Source: Rubrivivax sp. (lineage in GTDB: Bacteria; Pseudomonadota; Gammaproteobacteria; Burkholderiales; Burkholderiaceae_C). From it: a stretch of DNA of 56,518 bases. The position numbers and the translations under genes were made by a program. Where the stretch lies: positions 1 to 56,518 of the forward strand of contig JAEUPH010000139.1 in assembly GCA_016790395.1 (NCBI GenBank), in the 5' to 3' direction. Within the stretch, counting starts at the first letter, position 1, and each line of letters starts with the position of its first letter. Below the pieces are notes generated by a model that saw nothing but the letters and a program-made list of their open reading frames with translations, ran no database searches and was not told the origin of the DNA. Below, piece by piece: positions 20,844 through 29,536 of the stretch.

Positions 20844-21419
20844 ATGTCAGGCAAGGATTTCTCGCAGACCCCGCTGGAACAGCTGTCCCTGGCGCGCGTG
20901 GCGCCCGAGGACCGCGTGGCGCGCTGGTTCAAGCTCTACGAACTCACCAAGAGCGAGACGGCCGACCGCCAGCGCATCGACAACCGCATCCCCACCGACG
21001 AGGTGCTGCGCAGCGCCGTGAACCTGGCGCGCCAGGTGCTGGACCCGCTGCGCGAGGCCTTCGGCTCGTACAGCCCCAACAGCGTCTTCCGCAGCCAGGC
21101 GCTGGAACGGGTGCTGAAGAACAAGCCTTCGAGCTGGATGTCGACCAGCCAGCACACCCTGGGCTGGGCCTGCGACGTGGAGATCGTGGCCAAACCGACG
21201 CTGGAGCTGGCGCAGTGGTGCGCGAAGCACCTGCCTCAGTTCGACCAGATCATCTGCGAGTGCTACGACCCGCGAAAGGGCCCGAACTCGGGCTGGGTGC
21301 ACGTGTCCCTGGTGCCGCCCGGGCGCGGCAGCAACCGGCGGCAGAGCCTGAGCTACGTGGTCGACCCGCGCACCGGCCGCCTGGCGTACGTGAGCGGCTT
21401 GCAGGCGAGCGTGGGCTGA
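20844..21419 (+). CDS. M15-family zinc peptidase (D-Ala-D-Ala carboxypeptidase / endolysin-like)
   Basis: This 191-residue protein fits the peptidase M15 fold used by D,D-carboxypeptidases and phage endolysins to cut peptidoglycan stem peptides. The zinc ligands are visible as His104 (SQHTLGWACD), Asp111 six residues later and His153 (GWVHVSL). The segment FGSYSPNSVFRSQALE matches the family phrase before the first ligand. There is no signal peptide, so the enzyme should stay in the cytoplasm unless the membrane is breached. It starts 22 nt after the giant lipase-CHAT gene with a strong AGGAG site, so it belongs to the same operon. A lytic effector released by membrane damage is an attractive but untested idea. 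Confidence 0.88.
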   Translation: MSGKDFSQTPLEQLSLARVAPEDRVARWFKLYELTKSETADRQRIDNRIPTDEVLRSAVNLARQVLDPLREAFGSYSPNSVFRSQALERVLKNKPSSWMSTSQHTLGWACDVEIVAKPTLELAQWCAKHLPQFDQIICECYDPRKGPNSGWVHVSLVPPGRGSNRRQSLSYVVDPRTGRLAYVSGLQASVG

Positions 21420-21441
21420 CGACTTTCCAGCCGTCACGGAC

Positions 21442-21461
21442 TCATCGTACGACTCGTATGA
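21442..21461. promoter_or_regulatory. Tandem TCGTAYGA operator-like sites upstream of the GntR gene
   Basis: TCATCGTACGAC (21442-21453) contains the perfect palindrome TCGTACGA (21445-21452). A second TCGTATGA lies at 21454-21461, about one helical turn away. The sites end 3 bp before the regulator start codon, so binding would block its own expression. A nearly identical TCATCGTATGAC occurs at 23273-23284 upstream of the Bug-type gene. Confidence 0.6.
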
Positions 21462-21464
21462 TGG

Positions 21465-22217
21465 ATGCCTCTGCCCGGTACCGCCGTGAACGCTTCCGAC
21501 GCCTTGCCCCGCCACCGCCCGCGCAGCCTGGCCCAGGGCCTGGTCGAGGCGCTGGGTGACCGCATCCGCGATGGCCGCCTGGCCCAAGGGGCCAAGCTGC
21601 CCACCGAGGCGGCAATCATGGAAGAGTTCGGCGTCAGCCGCACCGTGGTGCGCGAGGCCATCTCACGGCTGCAGGCCGCCGGCGCGGTGGCCACGCGACA
21701 CGGCATCGGCACCTTCGTGGTGGGCCTCGGTGAGGGCGGCGCCTTCCACATCGCGCAAGATCGGCTGACCACGCTGCACGACGTGATCTCGGTGCTGGAA
21801 CTGCGCATCGGCCTGGAAACCGAAGGCGCTGCGCTGGCCTCGCAGCGGCGCACGCCCCAGAATCTCTCTGCCATGCGGCAGGCGCTGGAGGCCTTCAACG
21901 CGGCCGTGGCCTTGGGTCGCGACGCAGTGGGTGCTGACTTTCAGTTCCATCTTGAGGTCGCGCGGGCAACGCAGAACCGCCACTTCAGCGATTTGCTGGG
22001 CACGCTGGGCGCGAACATCATTCCGCGCGCGCGTCTGGCCGCAGATCACGCCCGCGAAAGTGAAGCGCGCGCTTACTTGCAGCGCGTCAACGCCGAGCAC
22101 GAGAGCATCGTCGACGCCATCGCTGCCGGCGACACCGAGGCCGCGCGTGCCGCGATGCGCACCCACCTGGCCAACAGCCGCGAACGCCGGCGCCGGGCTG
22201 CCGCAACAGGCGGTTGA
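21465..22217 (+). CDS. FadR/GntR-family transcription regulator (FCD type)
   Basis: This 250-residue protein has a GntR winged helix-turn-helix (about residues 22-88, with LPTEAAIMEEFGVSRTVVREAISRLQAAGAV) and a helical FCD ligand-binding domain. Conserved His and Asp residues (FQFHLEVARAT and EHESIVDAI) are likely metal or acid ligands. FCD regulators often sense sugar acids or other organic acids. The ATG abuts operator-like repeats and lacks a clear ribosome binding site; a GTG at 21486 is an alternative start. The same motif lies in the region between the next two divergent genes, which encode a solute-binding protein and a galactarate-type dehydratase. It is therefore probably the repressor of a sugar-acid regulon. 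Confidence 0.93.
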   Translation: MPLPGTAVNASDALPRHRPRSLAQGLVEALGDRIRDGRLAQGAKLPTEAAIMEEFGVSRTVVREAISRLQAAGAVATRHGIGTFVVGLGEGGAFHIAQDRLTTLHDVISVLELRIGLETEGAALASQRRTPQNLSAMRQALEAFNAAVALGRDAVGADFQFHLEVARATQNRHFSDLLGTLGANIIPRARLAADHARESEARAYLQRVNAEHESIVDAIAAGDTEAARAAMRTHLANSRERRRRAAATGG

Positions 22218-22238
22218 GTCATCGGATGTCCGAAGACC

Positions 22239-22258
22239 GAGCAGCCGCCGGGCTGCTC
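22239..22258. terminator. Hairpin between convergent GntR and Bug genes
   Basis: GAGCAGCC / GGCTGCTC form an 8-bp stem with a GCCG loop. The right arm overlaps the stop codon of the leftward binding-protein gene. No T tract follows on the plus strand, so termination strength is uncertain. Confidence 0.5.
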
Positions 22259-23240
22259 ATTCGAGCTTGATGTTGGCGGCCTTGATGACCTCGCCCCACT
22301 TGGCGATCTCGGCCTTCTGGAAGGCCGAGATCTGCTCCGAACTCATCGGCTGGTTCAGCATGCCCAGCTTGGCCAGGCGCTCCTGCATGTCGGGGCCGGC
22401 GAGGATCTTTCCGATTTCGGTGTTCAGCCTCGTCACGACGGCCGCCGGCGTCTTGGCGGGCACGAAGATGGCCTGCCAGGAGACGACCTCGAAGCCCGGC
22501 AGCGCCGCTTCGCCGATGGTGGGCACGTTGGGCAGCGTGGCCAGCCGCTTGGCGGAGGTCACGGCCAGCGGGCGCAGCCGGCCGCCGTCGATGTGCGCCT
22601 GCGCGGCGACGGTGGTGTCGAAGAGGATGTCGACCTGGCCGCCGATGGTGTCCTGCAGCGCCGGGCCGCTGCCCTTGTAGGGGACGTGCGTGATGCCTGG
22701 GGCACCTAGCTTGAACTTGAACAGTTCCAGGGCCATGTGCTGCGAGGTGCCGTTGCCGGCCGAGGCCGCGGAGAGGGTCTTGCCGGCCTTGGCCGCGGCC
22801 ACCACGTCGGCCAGGGTCTTGTACGGGCTGTCGGTGCGCACCACCAGCACCAGCGGGTTGGTGCCGATCAGCGTCACGGGGATGAACGAAGCCACCGGGT
22901 CGTAGCCCAGCTTGGGATACAGGTGCACGTTGATGGCGTGCGAGCTGATGGTGCCGCCCAGCAGCGTGTAGCCGTCGGGCGCGGCGCGCGAGACCTGTTC
23001 CGAACCCAGGCTGCCGCCAGCGCCGCCCTTGTTCTCGACCACGATGGTGGTGCCCAGCGCAGGGCCCAGCTTTTCCGAGATGAGCCGGCCCAGGATGTCG
23101 GTGGTGCCACCGGGTGGGAAGGCCACCACGTAGGTGATGGGCTTGGCCGGCCAGGCCTGGGCCAGGGCGGCGCCAGCCCAGGGCCCGGCGGCCAGCAGCG
23201 CCAGCGAACCAACGAGAAGGGAACGGCGCGACGCGGTCAT
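22257..23240 (-). CDS. Bug-family tripartite tricarboxylate transporter solute-binding protein
   Basis: This 327-residue protein has a Sec/Tat-like signal peptide (MTASRRSLLVGSLALLAAGP, cleavage near ALAQ) and the Bug core. The core shows WPAKPITYVVAFPPGG, VVENKGGAGG, HVPYKGSGPAL and the DGGRLRPLAV region. These periplasmic proteins bind carboxylates and usually deliver them to TctAB-type membrane proteins, which are not in this window; many Bug genes are orphans. GGAGA precedes the ATG. The gene is divergent from a galactarate/altronate-type dehydratase, and a TCATCGTATGAC element lies 33-44 bp upstream of its start. A sugar dicarboxylate such as galactarate or glucarate is a plausible ligand, by context only. 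Confidence 0.93.
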   Translation of the reverse strand: MTASRRSLLVGSLALLAAGPWAGAALAQAWPAKPITYVVAFPPGGTTDILGRLISEKLGPALGTTIVVENKGGAGGSLGSEQVSRAAPDGYTLLGGTISSHAINVHLYPKLGYDPVASFIPVTLIGTNPLVLVVRTDSPYKTLADVVAAAKAGKTLSAASAGNGTSQHMALELFKFKLGAPGITHVPYKGSGPALQDTIGGQVDILFDTTVAAQAHIDGGRLRPLAVTSAKRLATLPNVPTIGEAALPGFEVVSWQAIFVPAKTPAAVVTRLNTEIGKILAGPDMQERLAKLGMLNQPMSSEQISAFQKAEIAKWGEVIKAANIKLE

Positions 23241-23272
23241 GCAGGTCTCCAGCGGGATCGGGGTTCTGGCGG

Positions 23273-23284
23273 TCATCGTATGAC
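23273..23284. promoter_or_regulatory. TCATCGTATGAC operator-like site upstream of the Bug gene
   Basis: With the base before it this reads GTCATCGTATGAC, two 5-bp arms (GTCAT/ATGAC) around CGT. It matches 11 of 12 bases of the site at 21442-21453 upstream of the GntR regulator. It sits between the divergent Bug-type and dehydratase genes, nearer the former. Confidence 0.58.
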
Positions 23285-23416
23285 TGGGCCGATCGCGGGT
23301 CGCAGGGGGTTTACCCCGTTTTGCTCGCGCGGCCAGGCCCGCGTCGGGACGCTCGGTTGACACCACCGGGTCGGCCACGTCCAATGTTGTAGGACAACCT
23401 TGCGCCCCTCTTGCCG

Positions 23417-24958
23417 ATGCCGCCGCTGACCCTCCGCATGCACGACCACGACAACGTGGCCATCGTCGCCAACGAGGGAGGCCTGCCCACGGGCACGGTG
23501 CTGCCTTCGGGCCTGGTCCTGCGGGAGAAGGTGCCCCAGGGCCACAAGGTGTCGTTGGTCGCCATCGCCGAAGGCGCTGCCGTGTGCCGCTACGGCGTGC
23601 CCATCGGCTTCGCTGCCGAGCCCATCGCCGCCGGCCGCTGGGTGCACGAGCGCCTGCTGCGCATGCCCGAAGCCGGCGCGCTGGAAGGCCTGCCCATGGC
23701 CACCGCGCCGAAGTCGCCCGGTGCGCCGCTGGAAGGCTTCACGTTCGAAGGCTTCCGCAATGCCGACGGCAGCGTGGGCACCCGCAACCTGCTGGCCATC
23801 ACCACCACCGTGCAGTGCGTGGCGGGCGTGGTGGAGCACGCCGTCAAGCGCATCCGCGCCGAATTGCTGCCGAAGTACCCGCACGTGGACGACGTGGTGG
23901 CGCTGGAGCACGGCTACGGCTGCGGCGTGGCCATCGACGCGCCCGACGCCGTGATCCCCATCCGCACGCTGCGCCACATCAGCCTGAACCCCAACTTCGG
24001 TGGCGAGGTGATGGTGGTGAGCCTGGGCTGCGAGAAGCTGGCGCCGACGCGGCTGCTGCCACCGGGATCGATCCCGGTCCGCGACGAGCGCGAGCCCGGC
24101 CTGGACGTGGTGGTGCTGCAGGACGAAGCCGGCTTCGGGCCGATGCTGGAGCGCATCTGCGAACGCGCCGAGCACCACCTGCAGCGCCTGGACGCCCGCC
24201 GCCGCGAGACCGTGCCGGCCAGCGAACTGGTCGTCGGCGTGCAGTGCGGCGGCAGCGACGCCTTCAGCGGCGTCACTGCCAACCCGGCCGTGGGCTTCTG
24301 CACCGATCTCATCGTGCGCGCCGGCGGCACCGTGCTCTTCAGCGAGACCACCGAGGTGCGCGACGCCGTGGCGCAGCTGACCGCCCGCGCCGCCACGCGC
24401 GAGGTGGCCGAGGCCATCGTGCGCGAAATGGCCTGGTACGACGCCTACCTGCAGCGCGGCCGCGTGGACCGCAGCGCCAACACCACGCCGGGCAACAAGG
24501 CCGGGGGCCTGTCCAACATCGTCGAGAAGGCGATGGGCTCGGTCGTCAAGAGCGGCAGCGCGCCCATCAGCGCCGTGCTGGCGCCGGGCGAGAAGCTGAA
24601 ACCCGGGCAGAAGGGCCTGGTCTACGCCGCCACCCCGGCCAGCGACTTCATCTGCGGCACGCTGCAGCTGGCGGCGGGCATGAACCTGCATGTCTTCACC
24701 ACCGGCCGCGGCACCCCGTACGGCCTGGCCGAGGCCCCGGTGGTCAAGGTGGCCACGCGCAGCGAGCTGGCCCGGCGCTGGCATGACCTGATGGACCTGG
24801 ACGCCGGCCGCATCGCCGAAGGCCAGGCCACCGTGGAAGACCTGGGTTGGGAACTCTTCCGCTTGCTGCTGGCCACCGCCAGCGGCCAGCGCACCTGGGC
24901 CGAGAAGCACCGGCTGCACAACGCGCTGGTGCTCTTCAACCCGGCACCGGTGACCTGA
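23417..24958 (+). CDS. Galactarate/altronate dehydratase family (UxaA/GarD)
   Basis: This 513-residue protein is a full-length member of the UxaA/GarD sugar-acid dehydratases. These Fe-dependent enzymes remove water from D-galactarate, D-altronate or related acids to give 2-keto-3-deoxy acids. The N-terminal SAF-like domain (about 1-90) is followed by a long catalytic part with [33 protein letters not shown] and a Cys in SDFICGTLQ. Length is close to E. coli GarD (about 520) rather than the short split enzymes. The ATG was chosen over a TTG two codons upstream. It is divergent from the Bug-type gene and likely regulated with it by the GntR protein. Galactarate is a guess within the family. 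Confidence 0.9.
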   Translation: MPPLTLRMHDHDNVAIVANEGGLPTGTVLPSGLVLREKVPQGHKVSLVAIAEGAAVCRYGVPIGFAAEPIAAGRWVHERLLRMPEAGALEGLPMATAPKSPGAPLEGFTFEGFRNADGSVGTRNLLAITTTVQCVAGVVEHAVKRIRAELLPKYPHVDDVVALEHGYGCGVAIDAPDAVIPIRTLRHISLNPNFGGEVMVVSLGCEKLAPTRLLPPGSIPVRDEREPGLDVVVLQDEAGFGPMLERICERAEHHLQRLDARRRETVPASELVVGVQCGGSDAFSGVTANPAVGFCTDLIVRAGGTVLFSETTEVRDAVAQLTARAATREVAEAIVREMAWYDAYLQRGRVDRSANTTPGNKAGGLSNIVEKAMGSVVKSGSAPISAVLAPGEKLKPGQKGLVYAATPASDFICGTLQLAAGMNLHVFTTGRGTPYGLAEAPVVKVATRSELARRWHDLMDLDAGRIAEGQATVEDLGWELFRLLLATASGQRTWAEKHRLHNALVLFNPAPVT

Positions 24959-24959
24959 A

Positions 24960-25328
24960 TCAGAACATCCGCTTGAGCAGCGGCACGGCGGCCAGCAGCA
25001 CCGCCACCACCACGGCCAGCGGCAGGCCCACGCGGCGGTCGAAGCAGCCGTGGCGCCACAGCTGCCAGCCGGCCACCGTGCCCAGCGCGCCGAACGCGCC
25101 CACGATGGCCAGCACGGCGAAGATGGTGAGGTCCTGCTCGCGCGTGCCGGGGTCGGTGGCCGAGCCGGCCAGCAGCGCCGGGCCCAGGCTGGCCAGGGCC
25201 CAGGCCATCGAGACGGCCAGCACGGGCCCCAGCACCATCAGCACCCCGCCGCGGAGGCGGCTGGTGGCGGTGGGGCCGGTGGCCGCGCCCTGCGAGGCGA
25301 TCAGCTGTTCGGGGGTCATCAAGCTCAT
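24960..25328 (-). CDS. Small three-helix membrane protein, unknown function
   Basis: This 122-residue protein is not recognised. It has a short polar N-terminus (MSLMTPEQLIASQ) and three hydrophobic segments at about residues 29-50 (VLMVLGPVLAVSMAWALASL), 68-90 (DLTIFAVLAIVGAFGALGTV) and 101-118 (LPLAVVVAVLLAAVPLL), so it should be an inner-membrane protein. AGGAG just before the ATG supports the start. It ends 1 bp from the dehydratase stop, convergent to it, and is divergent from the C25 protease gene. Nothing visible links it functionally to either side. Confidence 0.75.
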   Translation of the reverse strand: MSLMTPEQLIASQGAATGPTATSRLRGGVLMVLGPVLAVSMAWALASLGPALLAGSATDPGTREQDLTIFAVLAIVGAFGALGTVAGWQLWRHGCFDRRVGLPLAVVVAVLLAAVPLLKRMF

Positions 25329-25440
25329 GGCGGCAACTCCTGGAAGTGAAGGGGCTCGGACCCGGCCTCGAAGCCGGCTTGCCAGGAATACGACGGCGCC
25401 AGCCTGAAGCGGACATGCCGGCCGGCCAGCCGGCCCGCCC

Positions 25441-25467
25441 GGGCGTTGCAACGCGGTTTCAACGCCC
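25441..25467. repeat. Inverted repeat upstream of the C25 protease gene
   Basis: GGGCGTTG (25441-25448) and CAACGCCC (25460-25467) form 8-bp arms around 11 bases, in the 214-bp gap between divergent genes. It could be an operator or an RNA hairpin in the protease leader, whose start codon is 76 bp further on. No promoter boxes could be assigned. Confidence 0.35.
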
Positions 25468-25542
25468 CCGCTCGACGATGCGTCCACGCCCCGCCGTCCT
25501 TCGCCGGCGGGAGAGCGTGCATCGACGAAAGAGGGGGCTTCC

Positions 25543-28128
25543 ATGATCAGACCAACCCGCCGCAACCTGCGGCAGGCCATCGTTGCGATGGCCATCGGAG
25601 CCAGCGCCGGCGCCGCCACCGCCGCGGTGGACGTGCAGGTGGTGGAGCAGACCGCCAGCAGCACCACGCTGCGCATCACCGTCACCGCGCCCACCCTGGT
25701 GCCGGTGGACACCCCGGCCGGCCGCTTCATGCGCTTCGCGCAGGGCTCGGTGGCCGGGCTGCGCAGCGGGCAGGACGAATTCGGCAAGCCCGAGATGCCG
25801 GTGGCCGGCTTCCCGCTGGCGCTGCCGGTGAACCTGGCGGCCCCCACGGTGACCGTGCGCCCCGAAGGCCGCGTGAACACGCTGAGCGCGCGGCTGTACC
25901 CGGTGCAGGAGCCGGAGACCGCCAACAGCGACCGCCGCCAGCTGCCGCCCTTCACCTACGACCCGGCGCTGTACGGCCGCGGCGGCGGCGCGCGCGGCGC
26001 CGCGCTGGAGCGGCTGCCCATCTACAAGGGCGACGCCAACATCGAATCGCTGCGTTTCCTGCCCTACGGCTACAACCCGGCGACCAGCGAACTGAGCTGG
26101 AACGACAGCTACCTGGTCAACGTGGCGCATGCCGGTGATGGCTGCTTCCAGGTGGACCACCTGGCCGAGCCGCGCACGGCGGCGGCCTTCGACGCCGTGG
26201 ACCGCGTGCTCGAGCGCCAGCCCATCCCGGCGCTGCGCCATGCCGTGAACCAGGCGCAGGTGGGGCGAACCTGCGCCCCGGCCCAGCTGCCCCTGCAACT
26301 GGGGGGATACCGCTTCATCATCGTCACCACCGAGGCCCTCAAGCCCGCTGCGCTAGCCCTGCGGTCGCACAAGCTGGCCATGGGCATCACCACCCGGGTG
26401 GTGACCACGGCCGAGATCAACACCTCACCGGCCACGGTCGTCACCGCGGCCCAGATCCGCAGCTGGCTGGCCAACCAGTACAACCAGAACGCCGTCAAGC
26501 CCAAGTGGGTGCTGCTGCTGGGCGACGCGGAGCTGATCCCGACACACTACGACCAGATCAACTGGTGGAACTCGGCCCGCAACGCCAGCGACATCTGGTA
26601 CGGCCAGTTCGCGCCCGATGCCGGGCCGACCACGGTGCCGCTGTTCGGCATCGGCCGCATCCCGGTGGACACGCTGGCGCAGGCCAATGCGGTGATGCAC
26701 AAGATCATCGCCTTCGAGACCAACCCGCCGCCGGACAACGCCCAGGGCCATGACTTCTACAGCCGCATGGCCTTCGCCTCGTACTTCGAGAGCTTCGGCA
26801 CGCAGGACTCGCGCTGGTTCGCCGAGACCTCGGAGCTGATCCGCGAGCATGTGGTGGCGCAGGGCTTCGCCGTGAGCCGGATCTACGTCGCCCCGGCCAG
26901 TTCGAACCCGCAGGTCTATCGCAGCGGCAAGCCGGTGCCGGCCGTGCTGCGCAAGCCCGGCTTCGGCTGGAACGGCAGCACGTCCGACATCGTCAACGCC
27001 TTCAACAGCGGTACCGCGCTCGTCTTCCATCGCGACCACGGCAGCTGGGCGGGATGGGGCGACCCCGGCTTCTTCATCTCGTCGCTGTCGCAGGTGGCCA
27101 TCACCGGCAACCGCTTCCCGGTGGTCTTCAGCATCAACTGCGCCAGCGGCATCTTCGACAACGAGACCGTGGACCTGGCGGGCAACATCGTCGGCAGCGG
27201 CTACGGGCCTTCACCCGCGAGCACCTACTGGGCCGAGACCTTCCTGCGCAAGTCCAACGGCGCGCTGGCCATCATCGGCGACACGCGCGACAGCAGCACG
27301 CGCGACAACAACCACCTGTCCATCGGCCTGTTCGATGCGCTCTTCCCCGGCCTCGTGCCCAGCTTCGGCCCGGCCACGCCGGTGCGGCGCCTGGGCGACC
27401 TGCTCAACCACGGCCGCGCCTACCTCGCGGCGGTGGATGCCGGCACGGCGCCCAACCTGCACCCCACCGACAACGGCACGGTGGTGCCCGTGGAAGGGCT
27501 GCGCCATCAGCTCAACATCTACAACCTGCTGGGCGACCCGACGGTGAAGCTGCGCACCGCACCGCCGGTGACCTTCACCGGCGTGACGCTCTCGGTGGCG
27601 GGACAACGCGCCGTGCTGCGCGTGCTGCTGGTGCCCTGCCAGACCTGCCGCGGCGGCGCGTTGATGCCCGAGCTGACCACGGCCGTGGCCTTCGACCCCG
27701 TCAGCGGCCGAGAGATCGGCCGCGCCCTGGTGGACCCCGCCGGCAACGCGAGCATCGACCTCGGCAACTTCACCGACCGCTTCGTCGTGCGCGTCAGCTC
27801 GCCCGACGGCAACACCGTGCAGCTGTCCAACATCGAGATCGACAGCGACGGCGACGGCGTGCCCGACAGCCGCGACAACTGCATCAACACGCCCAACGCC
27901 AACCAGCGCGACAGCGACGGTGACGGCTACGGCGACGCCTGCGACGCCGACGCCAACAACGACGGCATCGTCAACTCGCTGGACCTGGCCCTGGTGCGCG
28001 AGGCCTTCGGCACCAGCCCCGGCGGCCTGGCCGACCTCAACGGCGACGGCAGCGTCAACGCGCTGGACCTGGCGCTGGTGCGCCGCCTCTTCGCCACCCG
28101 CCCGGGCCCGTCGGCCTGGGTGCGCTGA
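25543..28128 (+). CDS. Secreted gingipain-like C25 cysteine protease with C-terminal dockerin-like module
   Basis: This 861-residue protein has an N-terminal export signal ([20 protein letters not shown], cleavage near TAAV). A peptidase C25 (gingipain) domain covers about residues 250-680. Catalytic candidates are His499 (FHRDHGSW) and Cys533 (FSINCASG), and GDAELIP and YNLLGDP flank the domain as in relatives. The C-terminus has calcium-binding thrombospondin type 3-like repeats (from Asp767, [14 protein letters not shown]) and two dockerin-like F-hand repeats, [20 protein letters not shown] (803-822) and [20 protein letters not shown]. Dockerins bind cohesins, and a cohesin-like gene follows after 24 nt. 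Secretion with surface docking is inferred. Gingipain-like proteins in other bacteria usually end in Por-secretion or other sorting tails instead. Confidence 0.9.
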   Translation: MIRPTRRNLRQAIVAMAIGASAGAATAAVDVQVVEQTASSTTLRITVTAPTLVPVDTPAGRFMRFAQGSVAGLRSGQDEFGKPEMPVAGFPLALPVNLAAPTVTVRPEGRVNTLSARLYPVQEPETANSDRRQLPPFTYDPALYGRGGGARGAALERLPIYKGDANIESLRFLPYGYNPATSELSWNDSYLVNVAHAGDGCFQVDHLAEPRTAAAFDAVDRVLERQPIPALRHAVNQAQVGRTCAPAQLPLQLGGYRFIIVTTEALKPAALALRSHKLAMGITTRVVTTAEINTSPATVVTAAQIRSWLANQYNQNAVKPKWVLLLGDAELIPTHYDQINWWNSARNASDIWYGQFAPDAGPTTVPLFGIGRIPVDTLAQANAVMHKIIAFETNPPPDNAQGHDFYSRMAFASYFESFGTQDSRWFAETSELIREHVVAQGFAVSRIYVAPASSNPQVYRSGKPVPAVLRKPGFGWNGSTSDIVNAFNSGTALVFHRDHGSWAGWGDPGFFISSLSQVAITGNRFPVVFSINCASGIFDNETVDLAGNIVGSGYGPSPASTYWAETFLRKSNGALAIIGDTRDSSTRDNNHLSIGLFDALFPGLVPSFGPATPVRRLGDLLNHGRAYLAAVDAGTAPNLHPTDNGTVVPVEGLRHQLNIYNLLGDPTVKLRTAPPVTFTGVTLSVAGQRAVLRVLLVPCQTCRGGALMPELTTAVAFDPVSGREIGRALVDPAGNASIDLGNFTDRFVVRVSSPDGNTVQLSNIEIDSDGDGVPDSRDNCINTPNANQRDSDGDGYGDACDADANNDGIVNSLDLALVREAFGTSPGGLADLNGDGSVNALDLALVRRLFATRPGPSAWVR

Positions 28129-28152
28129 ACCCCTTCCCCCAAGGAGAACTCC

Positions 28153-28725
28153 ATGCAACACCACTCCCGATTCGCGGCGCGCTGCGCCACCCTCACCCTG
28201 GCGCTGGCCGCGCCGCTGCTGGCCGGCACCGCGCTGGCCGCCGACGACGTGCGCCTGGGCCCGGCCACGGCCACGCTGCCCAGCGGCGAGACGCTGCAGC
28301 TCAGCGTCGGTGGCGAGAACTTCGCCAGCCTGATGCTGGGCGGCGGCCTGAGCTTCTCGTGGGACCCCGACGTGCTGGACCTGGCCTCGGTGCAGGTGGA
28401 CGCCGCGACCTGGGAGTTCGCGCGCGACGGCGGCCTGCTGGACGCCGCGGCCGGCACGCTCACCGGCATGTACTTCGCCAGCTTCAACGGCCACGCCGGC
28501 AGCTTCCCCATCGCCACGCTGCGCTTCGTGGCCGACCAACCCGGCATCACCACGGTGGCGATGTCGCTCTTCCCGAGCCAGCCCTTCGCCAACGAGATGG
28601 GCGAGGTGGTGGACGTGAACCTGTTCGGCAGCCGCGTCACCGTCACCGCGGTACCCGAACCGGGCGCGTGGGCGCTGCTGCTGGCCGGGCTGCTGGCCCT
28701 GCCGCGGCTCAGCGGCCGCCGCTGA
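28153..28725 (+). CDS. Cohesin-like protein with PEP-CTERM sorting signal
   Basis: This 190-residue protein has a signal peptide (residues 1-29) and a beta-sandwich resembling the cohesin/carbohydrate-binding-like fold (about 31-163). Typical phrases are SGETLQLSVGGENFASLMLG, FSWDPDVLDLASVQ and IATLRFVADQPGITTV. The C-terminal tail is VPEP (167-170), a hydrophobic helix and RLSGRR, a canonical PEP-CTERM signal recognised by exosortase. The protein should be sorted at the cell envelope and possibly displayed outside. AAGGAGAA precedes the ATG, and the gene follows the dockerin-bearing C25 protease by 24 nt, so the two are almost surely co-expressed. The gene end overlaps the convergent SDR gene by 17 nt. 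No exosortase gene is seen in the window. Confidence 0.88.
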   Translation: MQHHSRFAARCATLTLALAAPLLAGTALAADDVRLGPATATLPSGETLQLSVGGENFASLMLGGGLSFSWDPDVLDLASVQVDAATWEFARDGGLLDAAAGTLTGMYFASFNGHAGSFPIATLRFVADQPGITTVAMSLFPSQPFANEMGEVVDVNLFGSRVTVTAVPEPGAWALLLAGLLALPRLSGRR

Positions 28726-29467
28726 CGTCGACCACCGAGCCGGTGACGTAGCTGGCCGCCGGCGAGAGCAGCCACATCACCGTGGCCGCCACCTCGTCGG
28801 CGGTGCCGCCGCGCTGCATGGGCACCTGGTGCTGCAGCTGGCGAACGCGGTCGGGGTTGCCGCCCGAGGCGTGGATGTCGGTCTCGATGAGCCCCGGCCG
28901 CACGGCGTTCACGCGGATGCCCTCGGCGCCCACCTCGCGGGCCAGGCCCAGGGTGAAGGCGTCGATGGCGCCCTTGGCCGCCGCGTAGTCCACGTACTGC
29001 CCGGCGGCCCCCAGCCGCGCGGCGGCCGACGACAGGTTGACGATGCCGCCGCCCTGCCCGCCGTGCTTCGTGCTCATGCGGCGCACGCCTTCACGGGCGC
29101 AGTACAGGCTGCCGAGCACGTTGATGCCGAACATGCGGCGCAGCCGCTCGCCGCTCATCTCGGCCACAGGCTGCGACACGTCCACCACGCCGGCGTTGTT
29201 CACCAGGGCCGCGAGGCGGCCCCCTTGCCGCGCGAGTTCGGCGTCCAGCGTGGCGAACATGGCCATCACCTGGTCTTCGTCGGCGACGTCGGCGCGCAGC
29301 GCCCAGGCACGGCGGCCCGTGGCGCGGACCTGCCCGGCCACGGCCTGCGCGGCGGCTTCGTCGCGGGTGTAGTTCAGGGCCACGTCGTAGCCCGCGGCCG
29401 CGGCTTGTCGCGCCACCGCGGCCCCGATGCCGCGGCTGCCGCCGGTGACCAGGAGAATGGGGTTCAT
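28709..29467 (-). CDS. Short-chain dehydrogenase/reductase (FabG-like SDR)
   Basis: This 252-residue cytoplasmic protein is a classical SDR. The NAD(P)-binding motif TGGSRGIG is at residues 8-15, followed by the structural NNAG, the catalytic Ser in NLSSAAAR and YAAAK. The C-terminal PGLIETDIHASGG and a closing VTGSVVDVSGGR are typical of 3-oxoacyl-ACP-reductase-like and sugar dehydrogenase-like members. The substrate cannot be told. The gene stands alone on its strand, convergent with the cohesin-like gene and divergent from the ABC importer operon with 69 bp between them. Confidence 0.94.
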   Translation of the reverse strand: MNPILLVTGGSRGIGAAVARQAAAAGYDVALNYTRDEAAAQAVAGQVRATGRRAWALRADVADEDQVMAMFATLDAELARQGGRLAALVNNAGVVDVSQPVAEMSGERLRRMFGINVLGSLYCAREGVRRMSTKHGGQGGGIVNLSSAAARLGAAGQYVDYAAAKGAIDAFTLGLAREVGAEGIRVNAVRPGLIETDIHASGGNPDRVRQLQHQVPMQRGGTADEVAATVMWLLSPAASYVTGSVVDVSGGR

Positions 29468-29536
29468 GCCGGAATGCTAGGCGCAGAGGCTGGCGTACAG
29501 TGACGGCGGAGACCCCAACCCGAAAAGAAGCCCGCC

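Noticed and set aside
14825-20932. A 2035-codon open frame antisense to the giant lipase-CHAT gene
   Set aside because: Its translation is low-complexity Ala/Gly/Arg/His sequence with no family motifs, while the plus strand has clear catalytic motifs. Such frames are common opposite GC-rich genes.
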